A stretch of DNA of 64,000 nucleotides from VRUE01 sp963796705 (lineage in GTDB: Bacteria; Actinomycetota; Thermoleophilia; Solirubrobacterales; 70-9): NCBI GenBank assembly GCA_963796705.1, contig CAWCMK010000001.1, positions 248,001 to 312,000 of the forward strand, read 5' to 3'. A model generated the notes under the pieces. The model was not told the origin of the DNA and did no database searches. It was given only the letters and a program-made list of their open reading frames with translations. Shown here in pieces: positions 33,009-41,727 of this stretch. The first letter of the stretch is position 1, and each line of letters begins with the position of its first letter. The position numbers and the translations under genes were made by a program.

Positions 33009-34655
33009 TTACTCCGCGCCGCGCGCGGCCCGGTAGCGCCTGATCAGAGCGTTGGTCGAGCTGTCGTGCTTTAGCCGCGGCTCCCGCTTGGCCTGCAGCT
33101 CGGGGATTATCGCCTGGGCCAGGGCCTTGCCCAGCTCCACCCCCCACTGATCAAAGGAGTCGATGCCCCAGATCGCACCCTGGGTGAAGACGCTGTGCTC
33201 ATAGAGCGCGATCAGCGTCCCGAGCGTCTCTGGGGTCAGGCGCTCGGCAAGGATCGTGTTCGAGGGTCGGTTTCCCTCCATCACCCTGTGCGGGACGATC
33301 GGCTCGGGAGTCCCCTCCTCGCGCACCTGCTCGGGGGTCTTGCCGAAGGCCAGCGCCTCGCCCTGGGCAAAGACGTTGGACATCAGCAGGTCGTGGTGCT
33401 CGCCGAGCGGGTTGTTGGAACGCATGAAGCCGATGAAGTCGCAGGGGATGAGACGCGTGCCCTGGTGGATCAGCTGGTAGAAGGAGTGCTGGCCATTGGT
33501 CCCCGGCTCGCCCCAGTAGATGGCACCGGTTTCATAGTCCACCCGGGCCCCGTCGAGGGTCACGTGCTTGCCATTGGACTCCATCGTCAGCTGCTGCAGA
33601 TAGGCCGGGAAGCGGTGCAGGTACTGCTCGTAGGGCAGCACCGCCGAGGTTTCGGCGCCGAAGAAGTCGGCGTACCAGACGGCCAACAGACCCATCAGCA
33701 TCGGCAGGTTCCGCGCCGGGGGCGCCTCGCGGAAGTGCTCGTCCATCGCGTGGAACCCGGCCAGCATCTCGGCGAAGCGCGCTGGCCCAATCGCCAGCAT
33801 CGTCGAGAGGCCGATCGCCGAATCCATCGAGTAGCGACCGCCGACCCACTCCCAGAAGCCGAACATGTTCTCGGTGTCGATCCCGAACTTCGCGACCTCC
33901 GCGGCGTTGGTCGAGACGGCGACGAAGTGCTTTGCAACCGCCGCCTGCTCGTCCTCCATCGCGGCCAATGACCACTCGCGGGCGGTGCGCGCGTTGGTCA
34001 TCGTCTCCAGCGTCGTGAAGGTCTTCGAGGCGATCACGAAGAGGGTCTCCTGGGGATCGAGGTCACGGGTGCACTCTGCAAAGTCGGTGCCGTCGACATT
34101 GGAAATGAAGCGGAAGCTCATCTCGCGGCGGCTGAAGTGCCGCAGCGCCTCGTAGGCCATCACCGGGCCCAGATCCGAGCCGCCGATGCCGACATTGACG
34201 ACGTTGCGGATCGGCCTGCCGGTATGCCCGCGCCACTCGCCCGAGCGAACGCGCTCGCAGAAGTCGGCCATCCGCCCGAGCGTTGCATGCACCTCCCTGA
34301 CGACGTCGACTCCGTCGACGAGCAGCGAGCGCCCGCGCGGCATCCGCAGCGCCACGTGAAGGACGGCGCGGTCCTCGGAGACGTTGATGTGCTCGCCGGC
34401 GAACATCGCGTCACGCCGATCCCCCACCCCGCGCTCACGGGCCAGCTCGCCGAGCAGGATCACGGTCTCTTCGGTGATGCGGTTCTTGGAGAAGTCGAGA
34501 TGAAGCCCCGCACCCTCGGCGATCAGTCGCTCGCCGCGGTCGCGATCCTCGCCGAAGAGGTCGCGCAGATGGATGTCACGGATCGTGCTGAAGTGGTCCT
34601 CCAGCGCCCGCCAGGCCGGGCCTTCCCGCAGGTCGGGCGCCCCCGCGACGCTCAC
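33009..34655 (-). CDS. pgi: glucose-6-phosphate isomerase
   Basis: 548 residues, the normal length of the long bacterial type. GTG start abuts the tal stop codon. Signatures include VGIGGSDLGPVMAYEAL, FRFISNVDGTDFAEC, GGRYSMDSAIGLSTM, catalytic region GQHSFYQLIHQGTRLIPCDF and near the end GIDSFDQWGVELGKALA. It interconverts glucose-6-phosphate and fructose-6-phosphate in the cytoplasm, joining glycolysis to the pentose phosphate genes around it. Third gene of the tkt-tal-pgi-cyd operon. Confidence 0.97.
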   Translation of the reverse strand: MSVAGAPDLREGPAWRALEDHFSTIRDIHLRDLFGEDRDRGERLIAEGAGLHLDFSKNRITEETVILLGELARERGVGDRRDAMFAGEHINVSEDRAVLHVALRMPRGRSLLVDGVDVVREVHATLGRMADFCERVRSGEWRGHTGRPIRNVVNVGIGGSDLGPVMAYEALRHFSRREMSFRFISNVDGTDFAECTRDLDPQETLFVIASKTFTTLETMTNARTAREWSLAAMEDEQAAVAKHFVAVSTNAAEVAKFGIDTENMFGFWEWVGGRYSMDSAIGLSTMLAIGPARFAEMLAGFHAMDEHFREAPPARNLPMLMGLLAVWYADFFGAETSAVLPYEQYLHRFPAYLQQLTMESNGKHVTLDGARVDYETGAIYWGEPGTNGQHSFYQLIHQGTRLIPCDFIGFMRSNNPLGEHHDLLMSNVFAQGEALAFGKTPEQVREEGTPEPIVPHRVMEGNRPSNTILAERLTPETLGTLIALYEHSVFTQGAIWGIDSFDQWGVELGKALAQAIIPELQAKREPRLKHDSSTNALIRRYRAARGAE

Positions 34656-35732
34656 CTAACCGACCCTGGTCCGCTCCTGCTCAAGCGAATCGAGCAGGTC
34701 TTCCCAGGACTTGTTGAAGGCCTGCTTACCCTCCTCCTGGAGACGGGCGGCGAGCGCATCGACCTCGATGCCGGCGCTCTCGAACTGCGCCAGGGTCTCC
34801 TCACACTCGCCCCCGTCGGCGGGCAGAAGCTGGCCGACCCTGCCGTGATCGGCGAACGCGTGCAGGGTCGGCTCCGGCATCGTGTTGACCGTGAACGGTG
34901 AGGCGAAACCCTCGATGTAGAGGACGTCGGAGGCCTCGGGGTCCTTGGTCCCGGTGCTCGCCCAGAGCAGCCGCTGTGGACGCGCACCCTCGTTCATCAG
35001 CCGCTGCACCCGCTGGGACTCGAGCAGCTCGCGGTAGCCACGATAGGCGCGCTGGCCGACCGCGAGCCCGAGGCGGTTCTCCAGCTCCCCGGGAACCCGT
35101 TCGGAGACCGCGACGTCCCAGCGGCTCATGAAGATCGAGGCCACGGAGGCGACCTCGGGGTCAAGGCCGGCCTCGATCCGCCGTTCGATCCCCTTCATAT
35201 AGGCGCCCGCCGCGGCCAGATGCTGCTCGGTGTCAAAGAGCAGGGTGACGTTGATCGGGATGCCCGCGAAGATCGACTCCTCGATCGCCGGCAGACCCGC
35301 CGGGGTGCCGGGGATCTTGATGAAGAGGTTGTCGCGGTCAGCCCGACCGTGGAGTCTCGCGGCCTGCTCGATCGTCGCCGCCGTGTCATCGGCGAGCAGC
35401 GGTGAGACCTCCAGCGAGCAGAAGCCATCGACCCCGGCCGTGCGTTCGTGGACGCCGCGGAAGAGATCGGTGGCGTCGCGCAGGTCGGCGATCGCCAGCG
35501 CGAAGAAGAGCTCCTCGGTCGACCCCGACCCCGGCCCATCCTGTGCGATCTGCTCGTCATAGGCCTCGCCGCCGGAGATCGCCTTGTCAAAGATCGTCGG
35601 ATTGGAGGTCAGCCCCGTGACCGAGAGCTCGTCGATGTAGGCGGCCAGCGTTCCATCGCGGAGGATGGTGCGGGTGATGTTGTCGAGCCAGAGGCTCTGG
35701 CCCGCTTCGTGAAGCTGCTGCGTCGGTTTCAT
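34656..35732 (-). CDS. tal: transaldolase
   Basis: 358 residues, the actinobacterial/cyanobacterial length class. LTSNPTIFDKAISGG is the substrate-binding strand, DNLFIKIPGTPAGLPAI contains the Schiff-base Lys, and INVTLLFDTEQHLAA and SVASIFMSRWD are conserved barrel strands. It transfers dihydroxyacetone units between sugar phosphates in the non-oxidative pentose phosphate pathway. Its ATG overlaps the tkt stop (ATGA), and its TAG abuts the pgi GTG, so the three are translationally linked. Confidence 0.96.
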   Translation of the reverse strand: MKPTQQLHEAGQSLWLDNITRTILRDGTLAAYIDELSVTGLTSNPTIFDKAISGGEAYDEQIAQDGPGSGSTEELFFALAIADLRDATDLFRGVHERTAGVDGFCSLEVSPLLADDTAATIEQAARLHGRADRDNLFIKIPGTPAGLPAIEESIFAGIPINVTLLFDTEQHLAAAGAYMKGIERRIEAGLDPEVASVASIFMSRWDVAVSERVPGELENRLGLAVGQRAYRGYRELLESQRVQRLMNEGARPQRLLWASTGTKDPEASDVLYIEGFASPFTVNTMPEPTLHAFADHGRVGQLLPADGGECEETLAQFESAGIEVDALAARLQEEGKQAFNKSWEDLLDSLEQERTRVG

Positions 35733-37786
35733 GCAAGTACCTCCCTGGCCGCCGCGGCGACCTTGTCTGGGGTGAAGCCGAATTTGCTCATTACGTCCTT
35801 GAGGGGGGCCGAGCTGCCGAAGGTGTGCATGCCGATCCGTCTACCCGCCGGGCCCACGAAGCGATCCCAGCCCAGGGTCGAGCCCTCCTCGACCGAGACC
35901 CTGGCGCTGAGGTCCGGTGGCAGCACCTCGTTGCGATAGGCGGGATCCTGTCGCTCGAAGAGCTCCCAGCAGGGCAGACTGACGACCCGCGAGGCGATCC
36001 CTTCACCGCTCAGCTCCTCGTGGGCCGCGAGCGCCAGCGCCACGTCACTGCCGGTGGCGATCAGGATCACGTCGGGCAGCGGCGCATCGACCGCCTCGGT
36101 GGAGGGAGTCGCGTCAGCCAGTACGTAACCGCCGCGGCGCAACCCCTCGGCGGAGGCGTAGCGCGAACGGTCGATCACCGGGACCTCCTGGCGGCTGAGG
36201 ACGAGCGCCACCGGCTGGTGGGTGCGGTCCAGGGCGACCCGCCAGGCCTCGGCGACCTCGTTGGCATCGGCGGGCCGGATCACGTCGAGGCCCGGAATCG
36301 CCCGCAACGAGGCGAGCTGCTCGACCGGCTGGTGGGTCGGGCCATCCTCACCGAGACCGATCGAGTCGTGGGTGAATACGTGGATCACCGGCAGCTCCAT
36401 CAGGGCCGAGAGGCGGATCGCCGGGCGTCCGTAATCGGAGAAGGTCAGGTAGGTGGACCACAGTGGGCGCAGCTTGGAGAGCGAGAGCCCGTTTGAGATC
36501 GCCGCCGCCCCGTGCTCACGGATCCCGAAGTGCAGCTGGCGCCCGTCATCGGCGCCCGCCTCAAAGTCTGCCGCACCGTCCAGCGCGACCGAGGTCGAGC
36601 CGGTCAAATCGGCCGAACCCGCCAGCAGCCAGGGCAGACGGGCTCCGATCGCATTCTCGACCAGGTTGGAGGCCTTGCGCGTGGCGATGCCCTTCTGGTC
36701 GGCGTCAAAGCTCGGGATCTCGGCGTCCCAGCCCTCGGGGAGATCACGCCGCTGCATGACGTCGATCTCTTCGGCCAGCCCGGCGTCCGCCGCGCGCAGC
36801 TCGCCGAGCCTCTCGTTCCAGGCGGCGCGCAGCTCCGCCCCACGAGCACCGAGGCCGGCGGCGAAGTGCTCCTTGACGCCATCGGGGACGAGGAACTCGG
36901 CATCCTCGGGCCAGTCGTAGGCGCGCTTCGTCTCGCGCACCTCCTCCTCACCGAGCGGCTCGCCGTGGGCGGCCGCGGTGTCCTGCTTATGGGGCGAGCC
37001 CCAACCGATGTGGCTGTCGAGGACGATCAGCGTGGGCCGCGCCTCCTCAGCCCTGAACTCCTCGAGAGCGGTGGCGATCCGCTCGGTGTCGTTCGCATCT
37101 TCGACCGCGATCACGTTCCAGCCATAGCCCTCGAAGCGCAGCGGCACGTCGTCGCTGTAGGCGAGCGCGGTGCGGCCGTCGATCGTGATCTGGTTGTTGT
37201 CGTAGACCCAGCAGAGGTTGTCTAGCTTCAGGTGGCCGGCGAGCGAAGCCGCCTCTCCGGAGATCCCCTCCATCAGGCAGCCGTCGCCGCCGATCGCGTA
37301 GACGTCGAAATCAAACAGCTCCGCGCCGTAGCGGTCGGCCTGCCACTTGGAGGCGATCGCCATCCCGACCGAGGTCGCCACCCCCTGGCCGAGCGGCCCC
37401 GTCGTCGTCTCGACCCCCGAGGTCCAGCGGTACTCGGGGTGCCCGGGTGCGCGCGAGTCGAGTTGCCGAAAGGATTCGATGTCGGCGAGGGTCACCGAGG
37501 GACGGCCGAGGACCTCGTAGTCGGGATCGACGGCCTGCACCTCGGCCAGGAAGAGCAGCGAGTACAGCAGCATCGAAGCGTGCCCGGCGGAGAGGACGAA
37601 GCGGTCGCGGCCCGGCCAGATCGGGTCGGCGGGGTCGAAGCGCAGGAAGCGCTGCCATAGCGTGTAGGCGAGCGGGGCGAGCGCCATCGGCGTCCCGGGG
37701 TGACCCGAGTTCGCCTTCTGAATTGCGTCGATCGACAGGGTGCGGATCGTGTTGATGCAGAGCTGGTCGATGTCCTTGGCCATCAC
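35729..37786 (-). CDS. tkt: transketolase
   Basis: 685 residues (684 if the ATG at 37783 is used). The thiamine-diphosphate enzyme signatures are complete: NSGHPGTPMALAPLAYTLW, the TPP motif GGDGCLMEGISGEAASLAGH with DNNQITIDG, and in the second half HDSIGLGEDGPTHQPVEQLA with the catalytic His and Glu. It moves two-carbon units between sugar phosphates. First gene of the operon that continues into tal, pgi, cydA, cydB and HAD. Its -10 box TAGGAT sits in the 25-bp gap after the kinase gene. Confidence 0.97.
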   Translation of the reverse strand: MMAKDIDQLCINTIRTLSIDAIQKANSGHPGTPMALAPLAYTLWQRFLRFDPADPIWPGRDRFVLSAGHASMLLYSLLFLAEVQAVDPDYEVLGRPSVTLADIESFRQLDSRAPGHPEYRWTSGVETTTGPLGQGVATSVGMAIASKWQADRYGAELFDFDVYAIGGDGCLMEGISGEAASLAGHLKLDNLCWVYDNNQITIDGRTALAYSDDVPLRFEGYGWNVIAVEDANDTERIATALEEFRAEEARPTLIVLDSHIGWGSPHKQDTAAAHGEPLGEEEVRETKRAYDWPEDAEFLVPDGVKEHFAAGLGARGAELRAAWNERLGELRAADAGLAEEIDVMQRRDLPEGWDAEIPSFDADQKGIATRKASNLVENAIGARLPWLLAGSADLTGSTSVALDGAADFEAGADDGRQLHFGIREHGAAAISNGLSLSKLRPLWSTYLTFSDYGRPAIRLSALMELPVIHVFTHDSIGLGEDGPTHQPVEQLASLRAIPGLDVIRPADANEVAEAWRVALDRTHQPVALVLSRQEVPVIDRSRYASAEGLRRGGYVLADATPSTEAVDAPLPDVILIATGSDVALALAAHEELSGEGIASRVVSLPCWELFERQDPAYRNEVLPPDLSARVSVEEGSTLGWDRFVGPAGRRIGMHTFGSSAPLKDVMSKFGFTPDKVAAAAREVLA

Positions 37787-37794
37787 CCGGCACG

Positions 37795-37800
37795 ATCCTA
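37795..37800 (-). promoter_or_regulatory. -10 box TAGGAT of tkt operon
   Basis: Minus-strand TAGGAT, 8 nt before GTG 37786 and just after the kinase stop codon. It likely drives the six-gene tkt-to-HAD operon. Confidence 0.55.
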
Positions 37801-37811
37801 TTGATTGGGAC

Positions 37812-39617
37812 TCACGGTGCGATCCGGGTCACCGCTCCGTCACCGTTATCGGCGACCCAGACCGCTTCGCCGCCGACCGCGACGGCTCCCGGATGGCGGC
37901 CGACCCCGATCGGGGCGCCGTTGGTTTCACCACTGGCTATCTCGATGCGGCTGACGCTGTCGTCGGCCTGGTTCGCAACCCAGAGGAGATTGGTGCCGGC
38001 GCCGATTCCGCCCGGGCGACGGCCCACCGGGGTCGGTGCGCCGAGCAGCGTCCCGGTCGCGGAGTCGACCCGGACGACGTCGTCGGAGCGGCTGTCGACG
38101 ACCCAGACGATGCCGCCGGCGACGGTCACCCCGGCCGGGCGGCGAGCGACCTTGATCGGCGCCCCGGCGAGCCCCGTCGCGAGGTCGACGCGACGGATCG
38201 ACCCGGTTCTCGCGTCGCTTACCCAGAGCCCACCGGCGCCGACCGCCAGTCGCAGCGGCGACCGATGTGGGGCGATGCCGCGCTTGAAGACGCCGTCGCT
38301 CCGAGCGTTGATCACGCTGATCCCTTCGCCGAACTCGCCGGCGACCCAGACGCGTTCGCCGCCGAAGACCAGCGGCCCGGGGTGGCCGCCGACCGCGATC
38401 CGGTCCTCGAGGCGGCCGGTTTGCCCTTCGACCCGCAGGACCTCACCGGTGCGTGGGCTGGCGACCCAGACCGATTTCGCCCCGACGGCGACCCCGGCGA
38501 TCCCCCGGCCAAGGTGAAGCGGCCGACCCTCCACCTCGCCGTTGGCTGCATCGATCCGGGTCAGGGTGCCGTCGCGGGCGCTCGTCACCCATACCGAGCG
38601 CCTGCCGGTGGCGATCCGCAGCGGGCCGCGACCGATCACGATCGGTGCCGAGACCGAGACCCCGGCCCCGCTCAGAGCCAGCCAGGCGATCAGCGCGGCG
38701 ATCAGCACCACGACGGCGGCGAGCGCGGCGGCGATCCTCGCTGACGACGGCCGCCGCCAGAAGCTGCTCGCCGCCCGCTGGCCGCGCACCTCGGTCGGCC
38801 TCCCGGGAGCCTCGGATAGGACCCGTGTCGCGGTCGGCGTCGCCCCCTGGCATTCGCGCGCGGCGTCGATCAGCGCGACCGCCGTCGGGTAGCGACGCTG
38901 CGGCTGCTTGGCGACCGCGCGTTCGATCACCGCGTCAAGACCCGCCGGCAGCTCCGGTTCGGTTTCCCCTTCCTTGCGGGCGAAGGGCGCGATTCCCGTC
39001 AGCGCCTCATAGAGGACGCAGCCGAGCGAGTAGACGTCGGTCGCCGGGCCGACGCTGCGCCCCTGCCACTGCTCGGGGGACATGTATTCGAGAGTGCCGG
39101 CTATCGAGGCGCCCGATTGGGCGCCGCTCTCATCAAGGGCCTTGGCGAGGCCGAAGTCGGTGAGAAACGCATGCCCGGAACCGTCCAGGAGGATGTTGTG
39201 GGGCTTGACGTCGCGATGGACAATTCCCGCCGCATGGGCGGCGTCCAGCGCCTCGGCGATCTGCGCCAGCAGCTCGATCGCCTCGCTCGCGGGCAACGGG
39301 CCCCGGGCGGCGATCCGCCGCTTCAGGTCGCCGCCCTCGATCAGGCGCATCGCGACGAACAGCTCACCGGCTTCTTCGCGGGCGTCATAGACGGGGACCA
39401 CGCTGGGGTGCTCGAGGCGGGCGGCGAGTCGCGACTCGGTCAGGAAGCGCCCGCGGAAGGCCGCGTCGTCGGCCAGATGGCGGGCGATCACCTTGAGGGC
39501 GACCGGCCGGTCAAGTGCCAGATGGGTCGCCCGGTAAACGACGCCCATCCCGCCGCGCGCGATCAGCGCGTCGACCCGGTATCCACCCAGAACTGAGCCG
39601 ATCGGGGGTTCTGCCAC
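37812..39617 (-). CDS. Ser/Thr protein kinase with extracytoplasmic beta-propeller sensor
   Basis: 601 residues, GTG start. Cytoplasmic Hanks-type kinase: glycine loop ARGGMGVVYRA, K42 in VALKVI, GIVHRDVKPHNILLD (D136), TDFGLAK (154-156), and GTLEYMSPEQ. One TM helix at ~294-316 leads to an outside region of ~285 residues made of seven or so repeats with GVAVGAKSVWVAS and RIDAANGEVEG patterns, a virginiamycin-B-lyase/NHL-like propeller. The propeller probably senses a wall or external ligand and controls phosphorylation inside. Upstream of the tkt operon and near an FHA protein, a usual phosphothreonine reader. Not a PASTA-type PknB. Confidence 0.92.
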   Translation of the reverse strand: MAEPPIGSVLGGYRVDALIARGGMGVVYRATHLALDRPVALKVIARHLADDAAFRGRFLTESRLAARLEHPSVVPVYDAREEAGELFVAMRLIEGGDLKRRIAARGPLPASEAIELLAQIAEALDAAHAAGIVHRDVKPHNILLDGSGHAFLTDFGLAKALDESGAQSGASIAGTLEYMSPEQWQGRSVGPATDVYSLGCVLYEALTGIAPFARKEGETEPELPAGLDAVIERAVAKQPQRRYPTAVALIDAARECQGATPTATRVLSEAPGRPTEVRGQRAASSFWRRPSSARIAAALAAVVVLIAALIAWLALSGAGVSVSAPIVIGRGPLRIATGRRSVWVTSARDGTLTRIDAANGEVEGRPLHLGRGIAGVAVGAKSVWVASPRTGEVLRVEGQTGRLEDRIAVGGHPGPLVFGGERVWVAGEFGEGISVINARSDGVFKRGIAPHRSPLRLAVGAGGLWVSDARTGSIRRVDLATGLAGAPIKVARRPAGVTVAGGIVWVVDSRSDDVVRVDSATGTLLGAPTPVGRRPGGIGAGTNLLWVANQADDSVSRIEIASGETNGAPIGVGRHPGAVAVGGEAVWVADNGDGAVTRIAP

Positions 39618-39637
39618 GCGGCGGTTATACCGCCGCG
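39617..39637 (-). promoter_or_regulatory. perfect inverted repeat carrying the kinase promoter and start
   Basis: A 21-bp palindrome with 9-bp arms and a 3-nt centre. On the minus strand it contains TATAAC (39624-39629) 6 nt before GTG 39617, so the -10, the predicted start site and the first base of the start codon all lie within it. It may be an operator. Confidence 0.5.
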
Positions 39638-39643
39638 TGAGGC

Positions 39644-39671
39644 GGGGCCCTTCACGGTCGCGAAGGGCCCC
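39644..39671 (-). terminator. hairpin terminator after PD40 protein gene
   Basis: A perfect 10-bp stem GGGGCCCTTC/GAAGGGCCCC with an 8-nt loop, just downstream of the PD40 gene stop (39689) and upstream of the kinase promoter. It separates the two transcripts. Confidence 0.65.
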
Positions 39672-39688
39672 GACCTCTCAGGCGGTCA

Positions 39689-40831
39689 CTAGCGCGTCGG
39701 CTGCCAGGTGATTACCGGACCGATTGTGCCGCTCGATTCTCCATCGGCGGACTTGGCTGGTTCGAACCCTTCGGCCAGCTCGCTCGCCGAGCGCGAGGCG
39801 ACGTCGATTGAGTCGAGCTGCTCCTCGCCTTCAGCTTCGATGAAGGCAGCGACCTGTTTGCCGTCGGAGGAAAAGACCGCGTTGGTCCGCGAGCCGTCGG
39901 GCAGTTCACAGAGCTTGCGGGCGGCACCGGCACCGATCCCCTTCACCCAGAGGCCGCGTTCGCGGCGAAAGAGCACCAGGCGCCCGTCCTGGGTGACGTC
40001 CTCAACGTAGGCCGAGCCGGCGCCGGCGACCAGTGGCCTCATCGCTCGACCGTTGCGCTTCATCGTGTAGACGTCGGCGTAGGCACTGGCCTGTTCGCCA
40101 CTTTCTCCGCGGCTGAAGACGATCCCACCGGCGAAGTAGCGCGGGTCAAACTCATCGACGCTCCCGCTGCGGGTGAGGCGCAACAGTCCGGCACCGCTGG
40201 GGCGCACCGAGTAGAGGTCATCGGCCGTGCCGCCGCCGGTTTCGGCGACGCTGCGCACAAAGACGATCGCCCGGCCATCGGGTGAGAACGACGCTTCATG
40301 CTCGTCCTGGGGGGTGTCGGTCAGCGCTCGCAGGCCGCCGCCGCCCGATCCCACCGTGAACAGATCGCGTGGTTCCCCGCTCGAGCTGCGTCGCTCGAAG
40401 AGGACCGCCCGCCCGTTGGGCGAGACCTTCGGTGCTGTGTCGATCGACGGCCCGCCGGTCAGCGCCCGCAGGCCGGAGCCGTCGGCCCGGACGCTGTATA
40501 TGTCGCCGTCGCGCGTGAAGACGATCTGCCTGCCGTTGGGCGCAAACGAGGGTTCGGTGTCGGCCGGGTCTTCGGTCAGCTGGTTGAGGCGCCCGTCCTT
40601 GACCGCGAAGAGGCCGCCTTCTTCGCTCGTCAGCTGCCTGACCTCGGGGTTGCCTTCAGCGTCCTTGACCGGGTTGCCTTCAGCGTCCTTGACTATTTCC
40701 TTGGTCGTCTTGGTGGTGGCCTTCGAGAAGACGACGGCTCCCCCGTGCCCGGCCGCGGTCGCGGTCGGGACGCCGAGGAGCGCCAGGCCGAGGGCCCAGA
40801 GCACTCCCGTGAGGATCGATCGCTTGAGCAT
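39689..40831 (-). CDS. secreted TolB/PD40-type beta-propeller protein
   Basis: 380 residues from ATG 40831, supported by AAAGGAA six bases upstream and a signal peptide (MLKRSILTGVLWALGLALLG) ending TATAA. The mature protein has repeated PD40/WD40-like units: EPSFAPNGRQIVFTRDGDIY, APKVSPNGRAVLFERRSS, EASFSPDGRAIVFVRSV, forming a propeller of about six blades. A short Lys/Asp/Glu linker near residues 43-60 is an exact tandem repeat (KDAEGNPVKDAEGNP). Probably binds a wall or secreted partner. Separated from the kinase gene by a terminator. Confidence 0.8.
   Translation of the reverse strand: MLKRSILTGVLWALGLALLGVPTATAAGHGGAVVFSKATTKTTKEIVKDAEGNPVKDAEGNPEVRQLTSEEGGLFAVKDGRLNQLTEDPADTEPSFAPNGRQIVFTRDGDIYSVRADGSGLRALTGGPSIDTAPKVSPNGRAVLFERRSSSGEPRDLFTVGSGGGGLRALTDTPQDEHEASFSPDGRAIVFVRSVAETGGGTADDLYSVRPSGAGLLRLTRSGSVDEFDPRYFAGGIVFSRGESGEQASAYADVYTMKRNGRAMRPLVAGAGSAYVEDVTQDGRLVLFRRERGLWVKGIGAGAARKLCELPDGSRTNAVFSSDGKQVAAFIEAEGEEQLDSIDVASRSASELAEGFEPAKSADGESSGTIGPVITWQPTR
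40647..40693. repeat. 24-bp in-frame tandem duplication
   Basis: Two adjacent copies (40647-40670 and 40671-40693) within the PD40 protein gene encode a duplicated KDAEGNPV linker. It is in frame and may vary in copy number between strains. Confidence 0.7.
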
Positions 40832-41115
40832 TTTGAGTTCCTTTCGAATTTGCTTGACGTTGACCGACCCGATGCTGGGGCCCGCCGACGGTCCCGAAAA
40901 CGACAGCGGCGCCCCGCACCGGGACAGATTTGGCCCGATTTGGGACGCGGCCCAACGTCCGGGGAGCGAGCCGTGAGGTACCGGGGCCACAGGCGCCGCC
41001 CCGCTGGCACCCGGGGGAGCGCTAAGGAGGCGGGAGCTCGGAGCATGAGCTGACCGTGACCGCCCACTGGACGGCGGTTGCTGCCTGGCCCGAGCCCCGT
41101 GTGGCCCGGCCCGCC

Positions 41116-41715
41116 TCAGCGTCGACGGTCGAGACCGAGCTCGATCACACGCGCGGCTATCAGTCGCGGCCGCTCGCGCCCGGCGGCGCCGGGCACGTCG
41201 AGCTTGGCGCCGAGCGCGTCGAGGCGGCGCTGCGCGGTGCGCTCGCTCAGGTGCAGCGCCGCGGCGATCTCGGCCCTCGTCGCCGGGCGACCGGCGAAAG
41301 CGCCCTCGCTGCGATAGGGAGCGACCAGGGCGATGGCCGTGGCCCGCTCCTCTTCGGAGAGAGCGACCCTCGGCTCGGACGCCGCTACCGTTACCCCGGT
41401 CCTCCCCGGTTGGGGGTCGGATACCTCGAGCCTCCTGCCGCCGACGATCAGGACGTCGCCATCGCGCAGCCGCCGCGGCCGCTCGAGTCGCTCGCCGTTT
41501 AGTTCGGTTCCGTTGCGACTGTCGAGGTCAGTGGCCATCAGCACGCCGCCGCGGCTCTCGATCTCGAGGTGCTTCCAGGAGACCGCCTCGCCGTCGATGT
41601 GGATATCCGCCTCGGGGTCGCGGCCGATTACGGTCCGCTCGCCGAGAGCGACCGAGCGGGGCTCGCCATCCCTTCCCGTGAGCCAGATGCGCGCGTCCAA
41701 AGCATCAGCGAGCAT
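41116..41715 (-). CDS. FHA-domain protein with C-terminal HTH
   Basis: 199 residues from ATG 41715. Residues ~8-95 form a forkhead-associated domain: VIGRDPEADIHIDGEAVSWK, HLEIESRGG, DLDSRNGTELNGERLE (conserved GR, SxxH-like and NG elements), which binds phosphothreonine peptides. Residues ~125-199 contain a winged-helix-like segment (GRPATRAEIAAALHLSERTA, QRRLDALGAKL). The combination suggests a transcription factor read by, or a substrate of, Ser/Thr kinases such as the one at 37812-39617. Divergent from rpiA with only 12 bp between start codons, so it could control rpiA and the gene after it. Confidence 0.8.
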   Translation of the reverse strand: MLADALDARIWLTGRDGEPRSVALGERTVIGRDPEADIHIDGEAVSWKHLEIESRGGVLMATDLDSRNGTELNGERLERPRRLRDGDVLIVGGRRLEVSDPQPGRTGVTVAASEPRVALSEEERATAIALVAPYRSEGAFAGRPATRAEIAAALHLSERTAQRRLDALGAKLDVPGAAGRERPRLIAARVIELGLDRRR

Positions 41716-41720
41716 AGAGT
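41715..41720 (+). promoter_or_regulatory. -10 box TAGAGT of leaderless rpiA
   Basis: TAGAGT ends 7 nt before GTG 41728 and touches the first base of the FHA gene's start codon on the other strand. Confidence 0.6.
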
Positions 41721-41727
41721 TCTCGCG

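Noticed and set aside
32181..33074. Plus-strand ORF antisense to cydA
   Set aside because: Charged low-complexity translation (RHRQ, EDRLEKEEEP), typical shadow of a membrane protein gene.
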